Counted from the first letter of the stretch, positions 51,309 through 61,437 are shown. The stretch: 64,000 bases of DNA from M3007 sp041741155 (GCA_041741155.1 JBGSKO010000018.1:1-64000); one strand, 5' to 3'. A program made the numbers and translations. Notes: generated from the letters alone by a model not told the origin.

Positions 51309-51902
51309 ATGGAATCTCAATTTGAAGCACTGATTGACGGCGTCATGGAACACCACTACGGTACCGTGGACCATTTTATACCGCCTGCACTCGTATCGGC
51401 ACTGCGGGATCATTTGCTGGAAAACTTCAGTAACGGCGCGATGAAACCCGCAGGCATTGGTCGCCAGGATTCCTACACGCAAAACCTGGAGGTGCGCGGC
51501 GATGTTATCCATTGGCTCGAAAAACAACACAATGCCGCCGAAAAAATGTTTCTGGACTATATCGAAGCATTTGTTTCACACCTAAACCGCACATGCTACG
51601 CGGGGATCAATGCGTACGAATTTCATTACGCGCTCTACCCTACCGGGCATTTTTATCAACGCCACCGCGATCAGTTCAAAAGCGATCTGGGGCGCAAATT
51701 TTCCCTGGTCATGTATCTGAATGAAGACTGGACACCCGATAATGCCGGCAGCCTGGTTTTATATCCCGAAGGGCAGCCTCCCGTACAGGTGCTCCCGGAA
51801 GGTGGTCGTGCCGTTTTTTTTCGAGCCGACGAACTGGAACACGAGGTACTGCCCGCCAATCGGCCCCGGCTGAGTATTGCGGGTTGGTTGAAACGGATTT
51901 GA
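51309..51902 (+). CDS. 2-oxoglutarate/Fe(II)-dependent oxygenase
   Basis: A 197-aa protein of the prolyl-4-hydroxylase-like 2OG-Fe(II) family. The double-stranded beta-helix has the metal triad His119 and Asp121 (HRDQF) and His178 (ELEHEVLP), with Arg187 in RPRLSIAGWL as the 2-oxoglutarate anchor. The stretch YEFHYALYPTGHFYQRHRD and SLVMYLNEDW also fit. Members hydroxylate amino-acid side chains or small molecules; the substrate is unknown. The leader is a heptamer repeat array. The regulator gene follows, with its own promoter. Confidence 0.92.
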   Translation: MESQFEALIDGVMEHHYGTVDHFIPPALVSALRDHLLENFSNGAMKPAGIGRQDSYTQNLEVRGDVIHWLEKQHNAAEKMFLDYIEAFVSHLNRTCYAGINAYEFHYALYPTGHFYQRHRDQFKSDLGRKFSLVMYLNEDWTPDNAGSLVLYPEGQPPVQVLPEGGRAVFFRADELEHEVLPANRPRLSIAGWLKRI

Positions 51903-51933
51903 TATGTTGGCGCCAAGCCAAGGACCGACTCGG

Positions 51934-51941
51934 TATATTTG
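51934..51941 (+). promoter_or_regulatory. -7 promoter element of the PUL regulator (near-leaderless)
   Basis: TATATTTG matches TAnnTTTG and ends 7 bases before the ATG at 51949. A TTG lies 24 bases upstream. Confidence 0.5.
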
Positions 51942-51948
51942 CCGCGCT

Positions 51949-54660
51949 ATGCGTTCTGTTTTTTTGTTCCTGTTGTGCGGACTGGTTGCTGGATTGTCGG
52001 CTCAGGATGCTCCTCGCATCCGAAATTTCCCCCCGGAGGCATACCGCGGCCAAAACCAAAATTGGGCGTTGGCGGAGACGCCCAAAGGCTGGATATATGT
52101 GGGCAACAACGGCGGGCTGCTGGAATGCGACGGGGCGCGCTGGCAGGCTTTTCCGCTCCCGGAAAACCAGACCGTTCGAGCAGTAGCCGCTGGTCCGGAC
52201 GGGCGGGTGTACTGCGGTGGTTTTGCCGAATTCGGGTACTGGCAACCCGACGCCACCGGCGCCATGACGTACCACTCGCTCAGCAAAAATGTTCGCGCGG
52301 AGCACCTCGACCGGGAAGAAATCTGGCACATTCTCGCCACAGACCAGTTTGTACTCTTCCAGTCCTTTTCCACCATTTACAAATACGATTTTACCAAAAC
52401 GACGGTACTACAGCCGCCCAATTCGATCATGTTTGCCCACCAGGTGCATGGACGTATTCTCGTGCCGGTGATTGAGCGCGGCCTGTACGAATTGCTGCCC
52501 GACAACACCTTCCGTTTTGTGCCCGGCACCGAGCCGTTGGCCGACAAAATCGTGCAATTTCTGGTGCCGAACGGCCCGGACGGCATCTGGGCAGGAAGCA
52601 CCAACCACGGCATTTTTGAAATAGCCAACGGCTCATGCCGCCCGTGGCAAAACCCGTTAAATGCCGTTTTTCAAAAAAGCCAACTTAACAAAGCCGTGGC
52701 GCTGCGCGACGGGGGCTGGGCAATCGGCACGATCCTGAACGGTGCGTATATTCTGGACCAAAACGAAATCCTCCGGTACCGGCTCCACCGCGAAAACGGC
52801 CTGCAAAACAACACGGTACTGGCGTTGCTCGAAGACCAGAGCGGCAACCTTTGGCTTGGTCTCGACCGCGGTATTGACCTGGTAGCCCTCAACACACCCA
52901 TGACCTTTTTCAACGACCTGACCGGCAAAATCGGCGCCGTCTATTCCGCCGCCCGATGGAAGGACCAACTCTTTATAGGCACCAATCAGGGCGTTTTTGT
53001 ACGAAAAAACGCCGGTTTTCGATTGGTTGAAGGCACCCAGGGGCAGGTATGGGAACTCCGGATAGCTGCCGATCAACTGCTTTGTGGCCATAATGCCGGC
53101 ACTTTCCAGATACTGGGCGGTTCTGCTGTGCGGCTGTCCGAGGTGACAGGCGGCTGGTGCACTGTGCCCGTTCCAAATCGCCCAGATCTCCTGCTGCAAA
53201 GTACCTACACCGGCCTTGTCGTTTTTCAGTGCCCACCCGGCGGGACGTGGCGTATGCTGCACCGGGTAGGCGGATTCGGCGAACCGTTGAAAAAAATCCT
53301 GTTCGACGATGCCGGCACGCTCTGGGGCGCCCACCCCAACAAAGGATTTTACCGGCTTCGGCTGAGTACCGACCTGACGCAGGTACTGGAAATAAAAACA
53401 CTCCAGCGCGAAGATGGCCTTCCCACCGATTTTGCACTCGATCTGGCCGACATAAACGGTATGGCAGTTGTAAACGCCCAATCTGTCCCGTTGCAAATCG
53501 TGGACACTGCAAATCGGACACTGTTTCGCCCGCTCAGTCCCACAGGCCGCCGGCAAAAATGGCTGCGCGGTGCAAACGGCGACTATTTCGCTGCCGACAG
53601 CAGCGGCGTCACGCTACAAACCAAAGGCAAGGCATTTCCTTTACCGGTACGCCTCGTGCCGGGATATGAAAATATCGTGTCACTTGGCCCCGACGAATAC
53701 CTTTTTTGTCTTGAAAACGGTTTTGCTCGCCTGGACAAGCAGCGCCTGTTGTCTCGACGTTCCAAACTGCCTCAAGTACAAATCCGAAGTGTGAAAACAA
53801 CCGATGGTAATGCCTTGCCACTGAACGCAACACTAAAAATCCCTTTCCGCCAAAACAGCCTGCGCATCCAATTCACGCTGCCCTTCTACGAGCAATCACC
53901 GCAGTTTTCCTGGCGCCTCGACGGGTTTTCGTCAGATTGGTCGCCGTGGGAACAGATTTCTGAAAAATCCTTCGACAACCTGCCGCCAGGCAAATACGTA
54001 CTCCACGTGCGCGCCAATACCGGCGGGAAAGAAGCGACGCTTTCATTTTTAATCCTCGAGCCTTGGTACCGAACCGGTTGGGCGATCGGCATGTATGCGC
54101 TTTTGCTGCTCGCAGCGCTCTTTGTACTGGAAAAAATCAGCCAGGCGCGGCTGCAGCGCCAGCGCCAACACCTCGAAGCGGAAAAACAACAAGAACTGGC
54201 CCGGCAACGCATCGAAGCGGAGCGCGAAAAATTTACCCTCGAACTGGAAAACAAAAACCGCGAACTTAGCAACGCAGCCCTGAGCCTCATCCGCAAAAAC
54301 GAGGCACTCCAGCACCTCCGCGACGGAATGCTACAAGCCGGCAATGATGCCCGTGCCCTCCAAAAACTCGCCCGCCAAATTGATCAGCACCTCGAAGGCG
54401 ACCACGACTGGGACACCTTCGAGGCTGCTTTCAATCAGGTTCACAATGACTTTTTCAAACGACTCCTGCTCGAATACCCGGAACTCACGCCCGGCGATCT
54501 GCGCCTGGCAGCCTACCTGAAACTCAACCTTTCTTCCAAAGAAATTGCCCCCCTGCTCAACATCTCCGTGCGCGGCGTGGAAAACAAACGCTACCGCCTG
54601 CGGAAAAAACTGGGACTGCCGGAAGAAGCCAACCTGACGGAGTTTATCCTGGGATATTGA
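51949..54660 (+). CDS. membrane-tethered sensor/transcription regulator (beta-propeller, Y_Y_Y domain, LuxR-type HTH)
   Basis: A 903-aa protein. A signal peptide (MRSVFLFLLCGLVAGLSAQ) is followed by about 600 residues of propeller repeats (e.g. ALAETPKGWIYVGNNGGLLEC, LLEDQSGNLWLGLDRGIDLV) as in sensor domains of Bacteroidota hybrid systems. A Y_Y_Y domain (FSWRLDGFSSDWSPW...LPPGKYVLHVRA) and one membrane segment at about 709-730 come next, then a coiled coil. The C-terminal HTH (LRLAAYLKLNLSSKEIAPLL and VRGVENKRYRLRKKLGL) ends the protein. It has no histidine kinase and no receiver domain, so it would pass the signal straight to a membrane-bound DNA-binding domain. Its stop codon abuts that of the convergent susD, and it probably controls that locus. 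Confidence 0.9.
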   Translation: MRSVFLFLLCGLVAGLSAQDAPRIRNFPPEAYRGQNQNWALAETPKGWIYVGNNGGLLECDGARWQAFPLPENQTVRAVAAGPDGRVYCGGFAEFGYWQPDATGAMTYHSLSKNVRAEHLDREEIWHILATDQFVLFQSFSTIYKYDFTKTTVLQPPNSIMFAHQVHGRILVPVIERGLYELLPDNTFRFVPGTEPLADKIVQFLVPNGPDGIWAGSTNHGIFEIANGSCRPWQNPLNAVFQKSQLNKAVALRDGGWAIGTILNGAYILDQNEILRYRLHRENGLQNNTVLALLEDQSGNLWLGLDRGIDLVALNTPMTFFNDLTGKIGAVYSAARWKDQLFIGTNQGVFVRKNAGFRLVEGTQGQVWELRIAADQLLCGHNAGTFQILGGSAVRLSEVTGGWCTVPVPNRPDLLLQSTYTGLVVFQCPPGGTWRMLHRVGGFGEPLKKILFDDAGTLWGAHPNKGFYRLRLSTDLTQVLEIKTLQREDGLPTDFALDLADINGMAVVNAQSVPLQIVDTANRTLFRPLSPTGRRQKWLRGANGDYFAADSSGVTLQTKGKAFPLPVRLVPGYENIVSLGPDEYLFCLENGFARLDKQRLLSRRSKLPQVQIRSVKTTDGNALPLNATLKIPFRQNSLRIQFTLPFYEQSPQFSWRLDGFSSDWSPWEQISEKSFDNLPPGKYVLHVRANTGGKEATLSFLILEPWYRTGWAIGMYALLLLAALFVLEKISQARLQRQRQHLEAEKQQELARQRIEAEREKFTLELENKNRELSNAALSLIRKNEALQHLRDGMLQAGNDARALQKLARQIDQHLEGDHDWDTFEAAFNQVHNDFFKRLLLEYPELTPGDLRLAAYLKLNLSSKEIAPLLNISVRGVENKRYRLRKKLGLPEEANLTEFILGY

Positions 54661-56163
54661 TCAATACATCGGATTTTGTACTATCCCCCCTTCTGTCAAG
54701 TCAATTTCGGTTTGCGGAATAGGCAACAACTCGTGTTTGCCGGTCGTAAAACCGGTCTTACCCACAGCCTGCATTACGGAAGCGGCACGGCCCCAGCGCA
54801 GCAGGTCGAACCAGCGCTGTTGCTCCATGGCCAACTCGGCCCGGCGCTCCCGGTAGATCCGATCGCGCAGCTGGACTTTGTCGGTCACCGTCACATCGGG
54901 CAAGATGAAGTTATTGGTGCCGCGGGCGCGTTTGCGTACCTGGTTGAGGTATTTCTGTGCGTCGGCAGGCTTGTCGTTTTCGTTGAGCGCTTCGGCAGCA
55001 ATCAGCAGTACGTCGGAGTAGCGCAGGATACGGATGTTACCGGGGCCGTTGTCCTGTAGTCCGGCGTGCGCGGGCACCCATGCTTTCTGGTTGTACCGCT
55101 CGCCGATAATTTCGGGGTTGTCTTGTACGATCGTGGAGCCGTCGGGTAGTACCTCTCCCACATAGATGACGCTGGCCTCGCGGCGCGGGTCGCCGTTTTC
55201 GTAGGACGACACGAGGTTGTCCGACGGGCGGTTGAACCCCCATCCGAGATTTGGCGTCCCGCGTACGCCCTGCACCATGTTGTACGGTGTAGCGCCGGGA
55301 CCGACCACAGCGGTGGGCAATGCAGCGGCGCCGATTTCAAATACGGATTCCACACCGTTCTCGCCCACAGGCAGGAAATTGTCGGAATAGCGCGTCAGCA
55401 GGCTGTACTGGTTGGAATTAATCACCTCCAGTGCATACAGCTCGGCTTTCACGAAGTCTTTTTTCACCAGGTAAAACTTGGCCAACAGCCCCCGGGCGGC
55501 GCCTTTGGTGGCACGTCCCAACTCGGACGCGGAGTACTGGGATTTCTCCGGCAACACCGCAACGGCATCCAGCAAATCACTTTCAATCTGTGCATACACC
55601 GCCTCCAGCGGCTGGCGCACCTGGGTGTAGTATTCCGCGCCGTCGAGCGGGCGGGTAATGATGGGCAATGGCCCAAACCACTGTGCGAGCAGCAAATAAC
55701 TGTACGCCCGCAGGAATTTGCTTTCCCCGATCAGGCGGTCGCGCAGGCCGGCATCCATATCCACCTTCGGGATTTCGCTGATAGCCACGTTGGCCCGCGC
55801 AATTACGCGGAAATAACCCCGCCAAATCGCGGCAAAGTTGCTGTTGGAGGCATCAAATGTGAAATCGTCAATTTCCAGCACGGTCGGCCCGTCGTTGAGC
55901 GTGGAGCCTTTATCCGAGTCGTCGCTGATGATATCCGTGCAACCGATATAGGGCAAGCCCACACAGTCCCAGGCCCGGAACTGGTTGTACACAGCGTTGG
56001 TCGCCTGCACTGCCTGGTCGGCGGTTTGGAAAAAATTTTCGTAGGTCAACTGCCCCAACGGTTTGCGGTCGAGAAATTCTTTCTGGCAACTGTTGGCGAA
56101 AAAGACGACGAGCAAGAGCGAAAGGAGGGGTTTTATCGCAGCGGAGAAATGTATATTTTTCAT
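54661..56163 (-). CDS. susD: SusD/RagB-family outer-membrane glycan-binding lipoprotein
   Basis: A 500-aa lipoprotein (lipobox FANSC, Cys26). The SusD start QKEFLDRKPLGQLTYENFF, the TPR-like helices (ANVAISEIPKVD, RAYSYLLLAQWFGPLPII) and the C-terminal RRAELAMEQQRWFDLLRWG are typical. SusD binds oligosaccharides at the cell surface and closes over the SusC channel. It is 25 bases after susC on the same strand. The last bases form TATTGATCAATA with the end of the regulator gene, so both stop codons lie in one palindrome. Confidence 0.95.
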   Translation of the reverse strand: MKNIHFSAAIKPLLSLLLVVFFANSCQKEFLDRKPLGQLTYENFFQTADQAVQATNAVYNQFRAWDCVGLPYIGCTDIISDDSDKGSTLNDGPTVLEIDDFTFDASNSNFAAIWRGYFRVIARANVAISEIPKVDMDAGLRDRLIGESKFLRAYSYLLLAQWFGPLPIITRPLDGAEYYTQVRQPLEAVYAQIESDLLDAVAVLPEKSQYSASELGRATKGAARGLLAKFYLVKKDFVKAELYALEVINSNQYSLLTRYSDNFLPVGENGVESVFEIGAAALPTAVVGPGATPYNMVQGVRGTPNLGWGFNRPSDNLVSSYENGDPRREASVIYVGEVLPDGSTIVQDNPEIIGERYNQKAWVPAHAGLQDNGPGNIRILRYSDVLLIAAEALNENDKPADAQKYLNQVRKRARGTNNFILPDVTVTDKVQLRDRIYRERRAELAMEQQRWFDLLRWGRAASVMQAVGKTGFTTGKHELLPIPQTEIDLTEGGIVQNPMY

Positions 56164-56188
56164 AGAATGGAATCTTTTTTATGAGCAG

Positions 56189-59155
56189 TTAAAATGTAAC
56201 GTCAAACCCCACCAGCATGGTTTTCGCTATCGGATATGAACCAAAATCCACCCCCGCGCTGAACACATTGGCGCCGGGGAATTCCGGCGAATAGCCGGTA
56301 TAGGCTTGTTTTGTCCACAGGTTTGTACCGCTGCCGTACACCCGCGCCCGGGTGATGCCAATGCGCTCCGTGAGTGTTTTCGGGAGGGTATAGCCCAATA
56401 CGATCGTGCGCAGGCGGAGGAACGAACCGTCCTGCACATAGAAATCAGACATCCGGTAGTTGTGCCCGCCATTGGTGACGCGCGGCACGGTATTGCTCGT
56501 ACCCTCGCCCGTCCAGCGGCCGTCGTAAAACGCTTTTTCCCAGTTATACACCCCGAAGCGCGACATGGCTTTGGCGTTTACCACCTTGTTGCCGCTCACA
56601 CCGAAAAAGTCGGCGGCGATATCAATCCCGAAAAATTCCACGCCTGCTGAAAACCCGTACGTCACCTTCGGGATCGAACTGCCGAGAAATACCTTGTCGG
56701 CCTCGGTAATCACGCCGTCGCCATTGGTATCCTGGTACCGGAAGTCGCCAGGTTTTTCATTGCCTAATTTAGGAGAAGCAGCTACTTCATCGGCATTTTG
56801 GAAAACACCCGCCACCTTGTATCCGTAGAAATCTCCGATGGAGCGGCCCACAATCGTACGTGTAGCCGGATCCCCAGAGGCTGTGCCGGCGCCCCGCACT
56901 TCTGATTTACGCGCGTCCAGCTGGGTTACTTCGTTGCTGACAGTGGACAGGATTCCCGTAAAATTATATGTGATCGTATTGCGTGTTTCGCGCCAGTTGA
57001 GCGTAATGTCCCAGCCTTGGTTGCGCACGTCGGCCACGTTTACCACAGGATTGCCGGCCGAGCCGACATAGTCGGGAATGGGCAGCTCGTACAGAATATC
57101 GTACGTGGTTCGGTTGTACCAGTCAATTTCAGCCGTCAGGCGGCCTTTTAAAACGGCCAGTTCCAGGCCGACATCGGTTTGGGTGGCCTCTTCCCAGCGT
57201 ACATTCGGGTTAGACAGTGTGGCGAGTGTAGCGCCGGTATTCAGCGATTCGCCGGGGCCGAAAATCGCGTACAAATTGCCCTGAATGATCCCGAACGAGG
57301 GATATAACTGTGTTTTGTCATTGCCGACCACGCCCCACGACGTGCGCAATTTCAGGCGGTCGAACACGCGCTGACGTGCCATAAACGGTTCTTGCGCCAG
57401 ATTCCAGCCAAAGGCTACGGACGGAAAATATCCCCAGCGGTTATCCTGCGAAAAACGCGAAGAGCCGTCGGCACGAATGGAGGCAGTGAACAAATAGCGG
57501 TCGGACAGGGTAAAATTGACCCGTCCGAGGTAACTGGCCATAGCCCAATCGCCCGCGCCGCCGTAGTTCAACTGCGTGGTGTCGTTGCCGGCGTTGAGGT
57601 ACAGAAGTTCGTCTTGGCCGGAAGGGAAATTGCTGCGGCTGGCGCCAAAAAAGTCGAACCGGTTTTCCTGTGCGGTATAGCCGGCCAGCACATTGATACG
57701 GGATTTTTTCCACTCCCGGTCAAAGTTCAGGGTGTTTTCCCAAAGCCAGGACTGGTTCTCGTTGAAGCCTATTTCCAGCCGGTCGTTCACGTTGCGCTGC
57801 GACACCGACACCTCGTAAGCCGGCTCGAAGTACCGGCTTTTGGAGTTGGAATAATCCAGGCCAAAATTGGAACGGAACGTGAAGTATTTCAGCAATTTAA
57901 TATCGGCGTACACCGTGCCCACCACGCGGTTGGTCTTGGTGTGGCTGTTGCTTTTGTAAAACAAATCCGCGGCAGGATTTCCGATGGACGTTCCGAAAAA
58001 TGTCGGGTCGGAGAAATCGCCCGTCGAGTCGCGCTCGGCATACACGGGCGGCATCCACAGGGTCGAGAGCAGTACACCGGGCGGGTTCTGGCTTTTGGAA
58101 TTGGCAAAAGCGATGTTGTTGCCCAGCCGAATCGCCGGATTGAGTTGATATTCGTTGTTGAGGCGGACCGTCACGCGCTCGAACTCCGATTCGCGCAGGA
58201 CTCCCGACTGGTTGAAGTAGTTTCCGGAGACATTGTACGAATATTTGCCGGATCCGCCGTTGGCGCTGAGTTGTACACTGGCCATAGGCGCATCGCGGTA
58301 TGCTACATCCTGCCAGTTGGTGCCCGTTCCGAGGGATGCCGGGTCGGCGAAGTAGGTCTGCCCGATGAGTTCGTTGTACATCTGGCCAAATTCGGCAGCG
58401 TTGGCCATCGGGATTTGACGGGTCAGCGCCTGCGAGCCGTAGTAGGAACTGAGGCTGATCGTCGCTTTTTCCGCCGCTTTTCCGCGTTTGGTGGTGATCA
58501 TAATGACCCCGTTGGCGCCCCGGTTTCCGTATATGGACGTGGCGGAGGCGTCTTTCAACACTTCGATAGACTCTACGTCCTGCGGATTCACGAAGGACGC
58601 ATCATCGAGCAACATCCCGTCCACCACATACAGCGGGTTGGCGTTGTTGAGCGTACCGGTGCCCCGGATACGGATGACCGCACCTTCACCAGGCCTGCCA
58701 CTGGCGGGGGTGACATACACCCCTGCGATTTTTCCCTGCAGGGCCTGATCCACCGAAGCGGTCGGTATCCGTTCGATTTCCTTTGTCTTGATGGTGCCGA
58801 CAGAACCGGTCAGGTCGCTCTTTTTTTGGGTGCCGTAACCGATAACCACAATCTCGTTGAGCAGATTTTGTGCGGGACTAAGCCCGACATCCAACACAGA
58901 GCGCCCGAGAAGTGAAATTTCCTGTTTTTCATAGCCCGTGTATGAAAAAACCAGCACGACATTGGGGTCCGGCGCAGATAGCGCGTATGCGCCATTGAGG
59001 TCGGTATTAGCGCCGATCGCGGCGCCCTGAACGGCCACACTTACGCCGATGAGCGCCTCGCCGGTACCGGCATCCAGGACGGTACCGGAAACACGGTGCT
59101 GCGCCTGCGCCGCCAGGGCGCTGAGGACGAGCAAAAAAGTAAAAATTGGTTTCAT
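56189..59155 (-). CDS. susC: SusC/RagA-family TonB-dependent outer-membrane transporter
   Basis: A 988-aa protein with a signal peptide (MKPIFTFLLVLSALAAQAQ). It has the carboxypeptidase-like regulatory domain at about 20-95 (VSGTVLDAGTGEALIGVSV), the SusC signature LLNEIVVIGYGTQKKSDLTGS, and the plug domain (IRIRGTGTLNNANPLYVVDG, IEVLKDASATSIYGNRGANG). The 22-strand barrel ends in an aromatic residue (VGFDVTF). It imports oligosaccharides through the outer membrane using TonB energy, in complex with SusD encoded next. No sigma/anti-sigma signalling domain (STN) is present, which fits regulation by the propeller-HTH protein. Confidence 0.96.
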   Translation of the reverse strand: MKPIFTFLLVLSALAAQAQHRVSGTVLDAGTGEALIGVSVAVQGAAIGANTDLNGAYALSAPDPNVVLVFSYTGYEKQEISLLGRSVLDVGLSPAQNLLNEIVVIGYGTQKKSDLTGSVGTIKTKEIERIPTASVDQALQGKIAGVYVTPASGRPGEGAVIRIRGTGTLNNANPLYVVDGMLLDDASFVNPQDVESIEVLKDASATSIYGNRGANGVIMITTKRGKAAEKATISLSSYYGSQALTRQIPMANAAEFGQMYNELIGQTYFADPASLGTGTNWQDVAYRDAPMASVQLSANGGSGKYSYNVSGNYFNQSGVLRESEFERVTVRLNNEYQLNPAIRLGNNIAFANSKSQNPPGVLLSTLWMPPVYAERDSTGDFSDPTFFGTSIGNPAADLFYKSNSHTKTNRVVGTVYADIKLLKYFTFRSNFGLDYSNSKSRYFEPAYEVSVSQRNVNDRLEIGFNENQSWLWENTLNFDREWKKSRINVLAGYTAQENRFDFFGASRSNFPSGQDELLYLNAGNDTTQLNYGGAGDWAMASYLGRVNFTLSDRYLFTASIRADGSSRFSQDNRWGYFPSVAFGWNLAQEPFMARQRVFDRLKLRTSWGVVGNDKTQLYPSFGIIQGNLYAIFGPGESLNTGATLATLSNPNVRWEEATQTDVGLELAVLKGRLTAEIDWYNRTTYDILYELPIPDYVGSAGNPVVNVADVRNQGWDITLNWRETRNTITYNFTGILSTVSNEVTQLDARKSEVRGAGTASGDPATRTIVGRSIGDFYGYKVAGVFQNADEVAASPKLGNEKPGDFRYQDTNGDGVITEADKVFLGSSIPKVTYGFSAGVEFFGIDIAADFFGVSGNKVVNAKAMSRFGVYNWEKAFYDGRWTGEGTSNTVPRVTNGGHNYRMSDFYVQDGSFLRLRTIVLGYTLPKTLTERIGITRARVYGSGTNLWTKQAYTGYSPEFPGANVFSAGVDFGSYPIAKTMLVGFDVTF

Positions 59156-59177
59156 AACAAGAACGGTTTTGTAAATT

Positions 59178-61415
59178 TCAATTTGTCAATGTCACACGTA
59201 CGCTTTTTACATCCGCCGAATTTCCACCGATCATGATGTCAAACGTGCCGGGTTCGGCGCCGAACGTCATGTCTTTCCGGAAAAAACGGAGGTCCTGATC
59301 GGTCAGCAAAAACTCCACGGTACGGGATTGCCCCGGGTCGAGGCTGATCTTTTGAAAACCTTTCAACTCCCGCACCGGCCTGGTTACGCTGCCGACCAGA
59401 TCGCGCACATACAGCTGTACAACTTCTTCGCCGGCCCGCTTGCCCGAGTTGCGCACGTTGACGCGCACGCGCAGGGTTTCGCCAGGTTTAAAGGTCGCTT
59501 TGGGCACTGTGGGGGTGGAATATTCGAAGGTTGTGTAGCTCAACCCGTAACCAAACGGAAACAGCGGGGTATTGGGGGAGTCTATGTATTTGCTCGTGTA
59601 CTTGCTGTTCGGGTCGAATACGCGGCCGGTGTTTTTTTCATTGTAAAAAATGGGCACCTGCCCAACCGAGCGCGGGAAAGTCATGGGCAATTTTCCAGCG
59701 GGGTTGTAGTCGCCAAACAGGATATCTGCCAGTGCGCTGCCGGTTTCGGTGCCCAGCCACCAGGCTTCCACCAGAGCGGTGGCCTGTTCAGCCAGTTCCG
59801 GGATAACGAGGGGGCGGCCGTTCATCAGCACCACCACAACCGGTTTGCCGGTGGCCACGAGTGCGCGCACGAGGTCTTCCTGTACGCCGGGCACCCGGAT
59901 GTCTGTTCGGGACGCCGCCTCGCCACTCATGCCGGCAGTTTCACCGATAGCCACCACCACGACATCCGCCTTTTGAGCAGCAGCTACGGCCTCCGGGAAA
60001 CCGCTCTTGTCGGCGCCTTCAATAGCACAGCCTTTTGCATGCGTGATCGTGCCCTTGCCGGCGGCTTTCAGTCCTTCGAGCAGGCTGATGCAGTCGTTGA
60101 AATTCCCGGCCGCGCACCAGCTGCCGATGAGTTCGGTCTTGTTGTCGGCCAACGGTCCAACCACGGCAATCCGGGCAGACTTGGACAACGGGAGCGTATT
60201 TTTTTCATTTTTCAACAAAACGACCGACTTGCGGGCCACCTCGCGGGCGGCGGCGCGGTGTTCGGCGGAAAGGAGGAGGCGTTTCTCGCGGGCCGGATCG
60301 CAGAATCGGTACGGGTCGTCGAACAGGCCGAGTTCGTATTTCAGCAGCAGGATACGGCGTACACTGGCGTCTATCTCGGCTACCGTAACCTTGCCCTCAT
60401 CGAGTGATTTTTTTAAATAACTGTGAAAAACTCCGCCTTGCATGTCCATGTCCACACCGGCGTGCAGGGCCAGTTCGCCGGCCTCCTGCTCATCAACCAC
60501 CACACCGTGGGTAGTCATTTCATTGATGGCGGTGTAGTCCGTGACTACAAATCCCCGGAAGTCCCATTCCTTGCGCAAAATATCGGTGAGCAAGTAGCGG
60601 CTGCCGGAAGCAGGCACGCCATCGTAGTCGTTGAAAGAGGTCATCACCGTAGCAGCGCCGGCCCGTACGGCGGCTTCGTACGTTGGGAGGTAGTACTCGC
60701 GAAAGTAACGTTCGCTCATGTCCACCGAGCCGTATTCGCGGCCGGCCATGGGTGCTCCGTAGGCGGCGTAGTGTTTCACGCAGGCCAGCACGGCATCGGT
60801 TTCGCCGATACGTTTTCCTTGAATACCCCGCACGCGCGCCTCGGCGATGCGGCATCCGAGCCAGGTATCTTCGCCGGCGCCCTCCATGACGCGGCCCCAT
60901 CGGGGGTCGCGGCTAATATCCACCATCGGTGCGAACGTCCAGTGCAGACCGGCGGCGGCGGCCTCCGTTGCCGCCACACGGGCCGAGTGTTCGATGGCCG
61001 GCAAATCCCAGCTGGCAGCTTCGCCCAGCGGGATCGGGAAAATAGTTTTGTAGCCGTGAATGACGTCGTAGCCAAAAAGCAACGGTATTTTCAGGCGGGT
61101 TTCTTCGACGGCAATGCGCTGGAGTTCGCGGGTGAACGCCGTGGTATGGCTGTTGAACAGCGCTCCGCAACGGCCCAGCCGGATATCCTCTTTGTACCCC
61201 TCGCGGATAGTAGGACCTGTGGACTCCCAGTCGGTGGTAAACAGCGACAACTGGCCGATTTTTTCCTCAATCGTCATGCGGGCAAGGAGCGAATCTGCCC
61301 GGAGCGCGTAGCGGCTATCCTCTTTTTCCACGGAGTTATTCTTTGAAAAAAAACCGAACGCGACGAACGCCGTGAGCGGCAGCATGATTAGGGCGAAGTG
61401 TTTGATTCTAAACAT
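59178..61415 (-). CDS. bglX: GH3 family beta-glucosidase (BglX-like)
   Basis: A 745-aa enzyme with an N-terminal hydrophobic segment (FALIMLPLTAFVAFGFF), so periplasmic or membrane-anchored. GH3 motifs are FGYDVIHGYKTIFPIPLG, FAPMVDISRDPRWGR, KHYAAYGAP, and the nucleophile Asp293 in GFVVTDYTAINEM (TDY instead of the usual SDW). The second alpha/beta sandwich has ETAGMSGEAASRTDI-like motifs, and a fibronectin III-like end follows. GH3 enzymes remove terminal beta-glucose. The start at 61415 lies 22 bases after the upstream stop; the frame open to 61457 would overlap it. Next to a GH144-like enzyme, beta-1,2-gluco-oligosaccharides are a plausible substrate. Confidence 0.93.
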   Translation of the reverse strand: MFRIKHFALIMLPLTAFVAFGFFSKNNSVEKEDSRYALRADSLLARMTIEEKIGQLSLFTTDWESTGPTIREGYKEDIRLGRCGALFNSHTTAFTRELQRIAVEETRLKIPLLFGYDVIHGYKTIFPIPLGEAASWDLPAIEHSARVAATEAAAAGLHWTFAPMVDISRDPRWGRVMEGAGEDTWLGCRIAEARVRGIQGKRIGETDAVLACVKHYAAYGAPMAGREYGSVDMSERYFREYYLPTYEAAVRAGAATVMTSFNDYDGVPASGSRYLLTDILRKEWDFRGFVVTDYTAINEMTTHGVVVDEQEAGELALHAGVDMDMQGGVFHSYLKKSLDEGKVTVAEIDASVRRILLLKYELGLFDDPYRFCDPAREKRLLLSAEHRAAAREVARKSVVLLKNEKNTLPLSKSARIAVVGPLADNKTELIGSWCAAGNFNDCISLLEGLKAAGKGTITHAKGCAIEGADKSGFPEAVAAAQKADVVVVAIGETAGMSGEAASRTDIRVPGVQEDLVRALVATGKPVVVVLMNGRPLVIPELAEQATALVEAWWLGTETGSALADILFGDYNPAGKLPMTFPRSVGQVPIFYNEKNTGRVFDPNSKYTSKYIDSPNTPLFPFGYGLSYTTFEYSTPTVPKATFKPGETLRVRVNVRNSGKRAGEEVVQLYVRDLVGSVTRPVRELKGFQKISLDPGQSRTVEFLLTDQDLRFFRKDMTFGAEPGTFDIMIGGNSADVKSVRVTLTN

Positions 61416-61437
61416 TATCTTGATGATTGTGTGTGTT

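Noticed and set aside
57392..58915. 507-codon plus-strand frame within susC
   Set aside because: Antisense shadow of the clearly recognisable SusC gene; no signal, domain or promoter.
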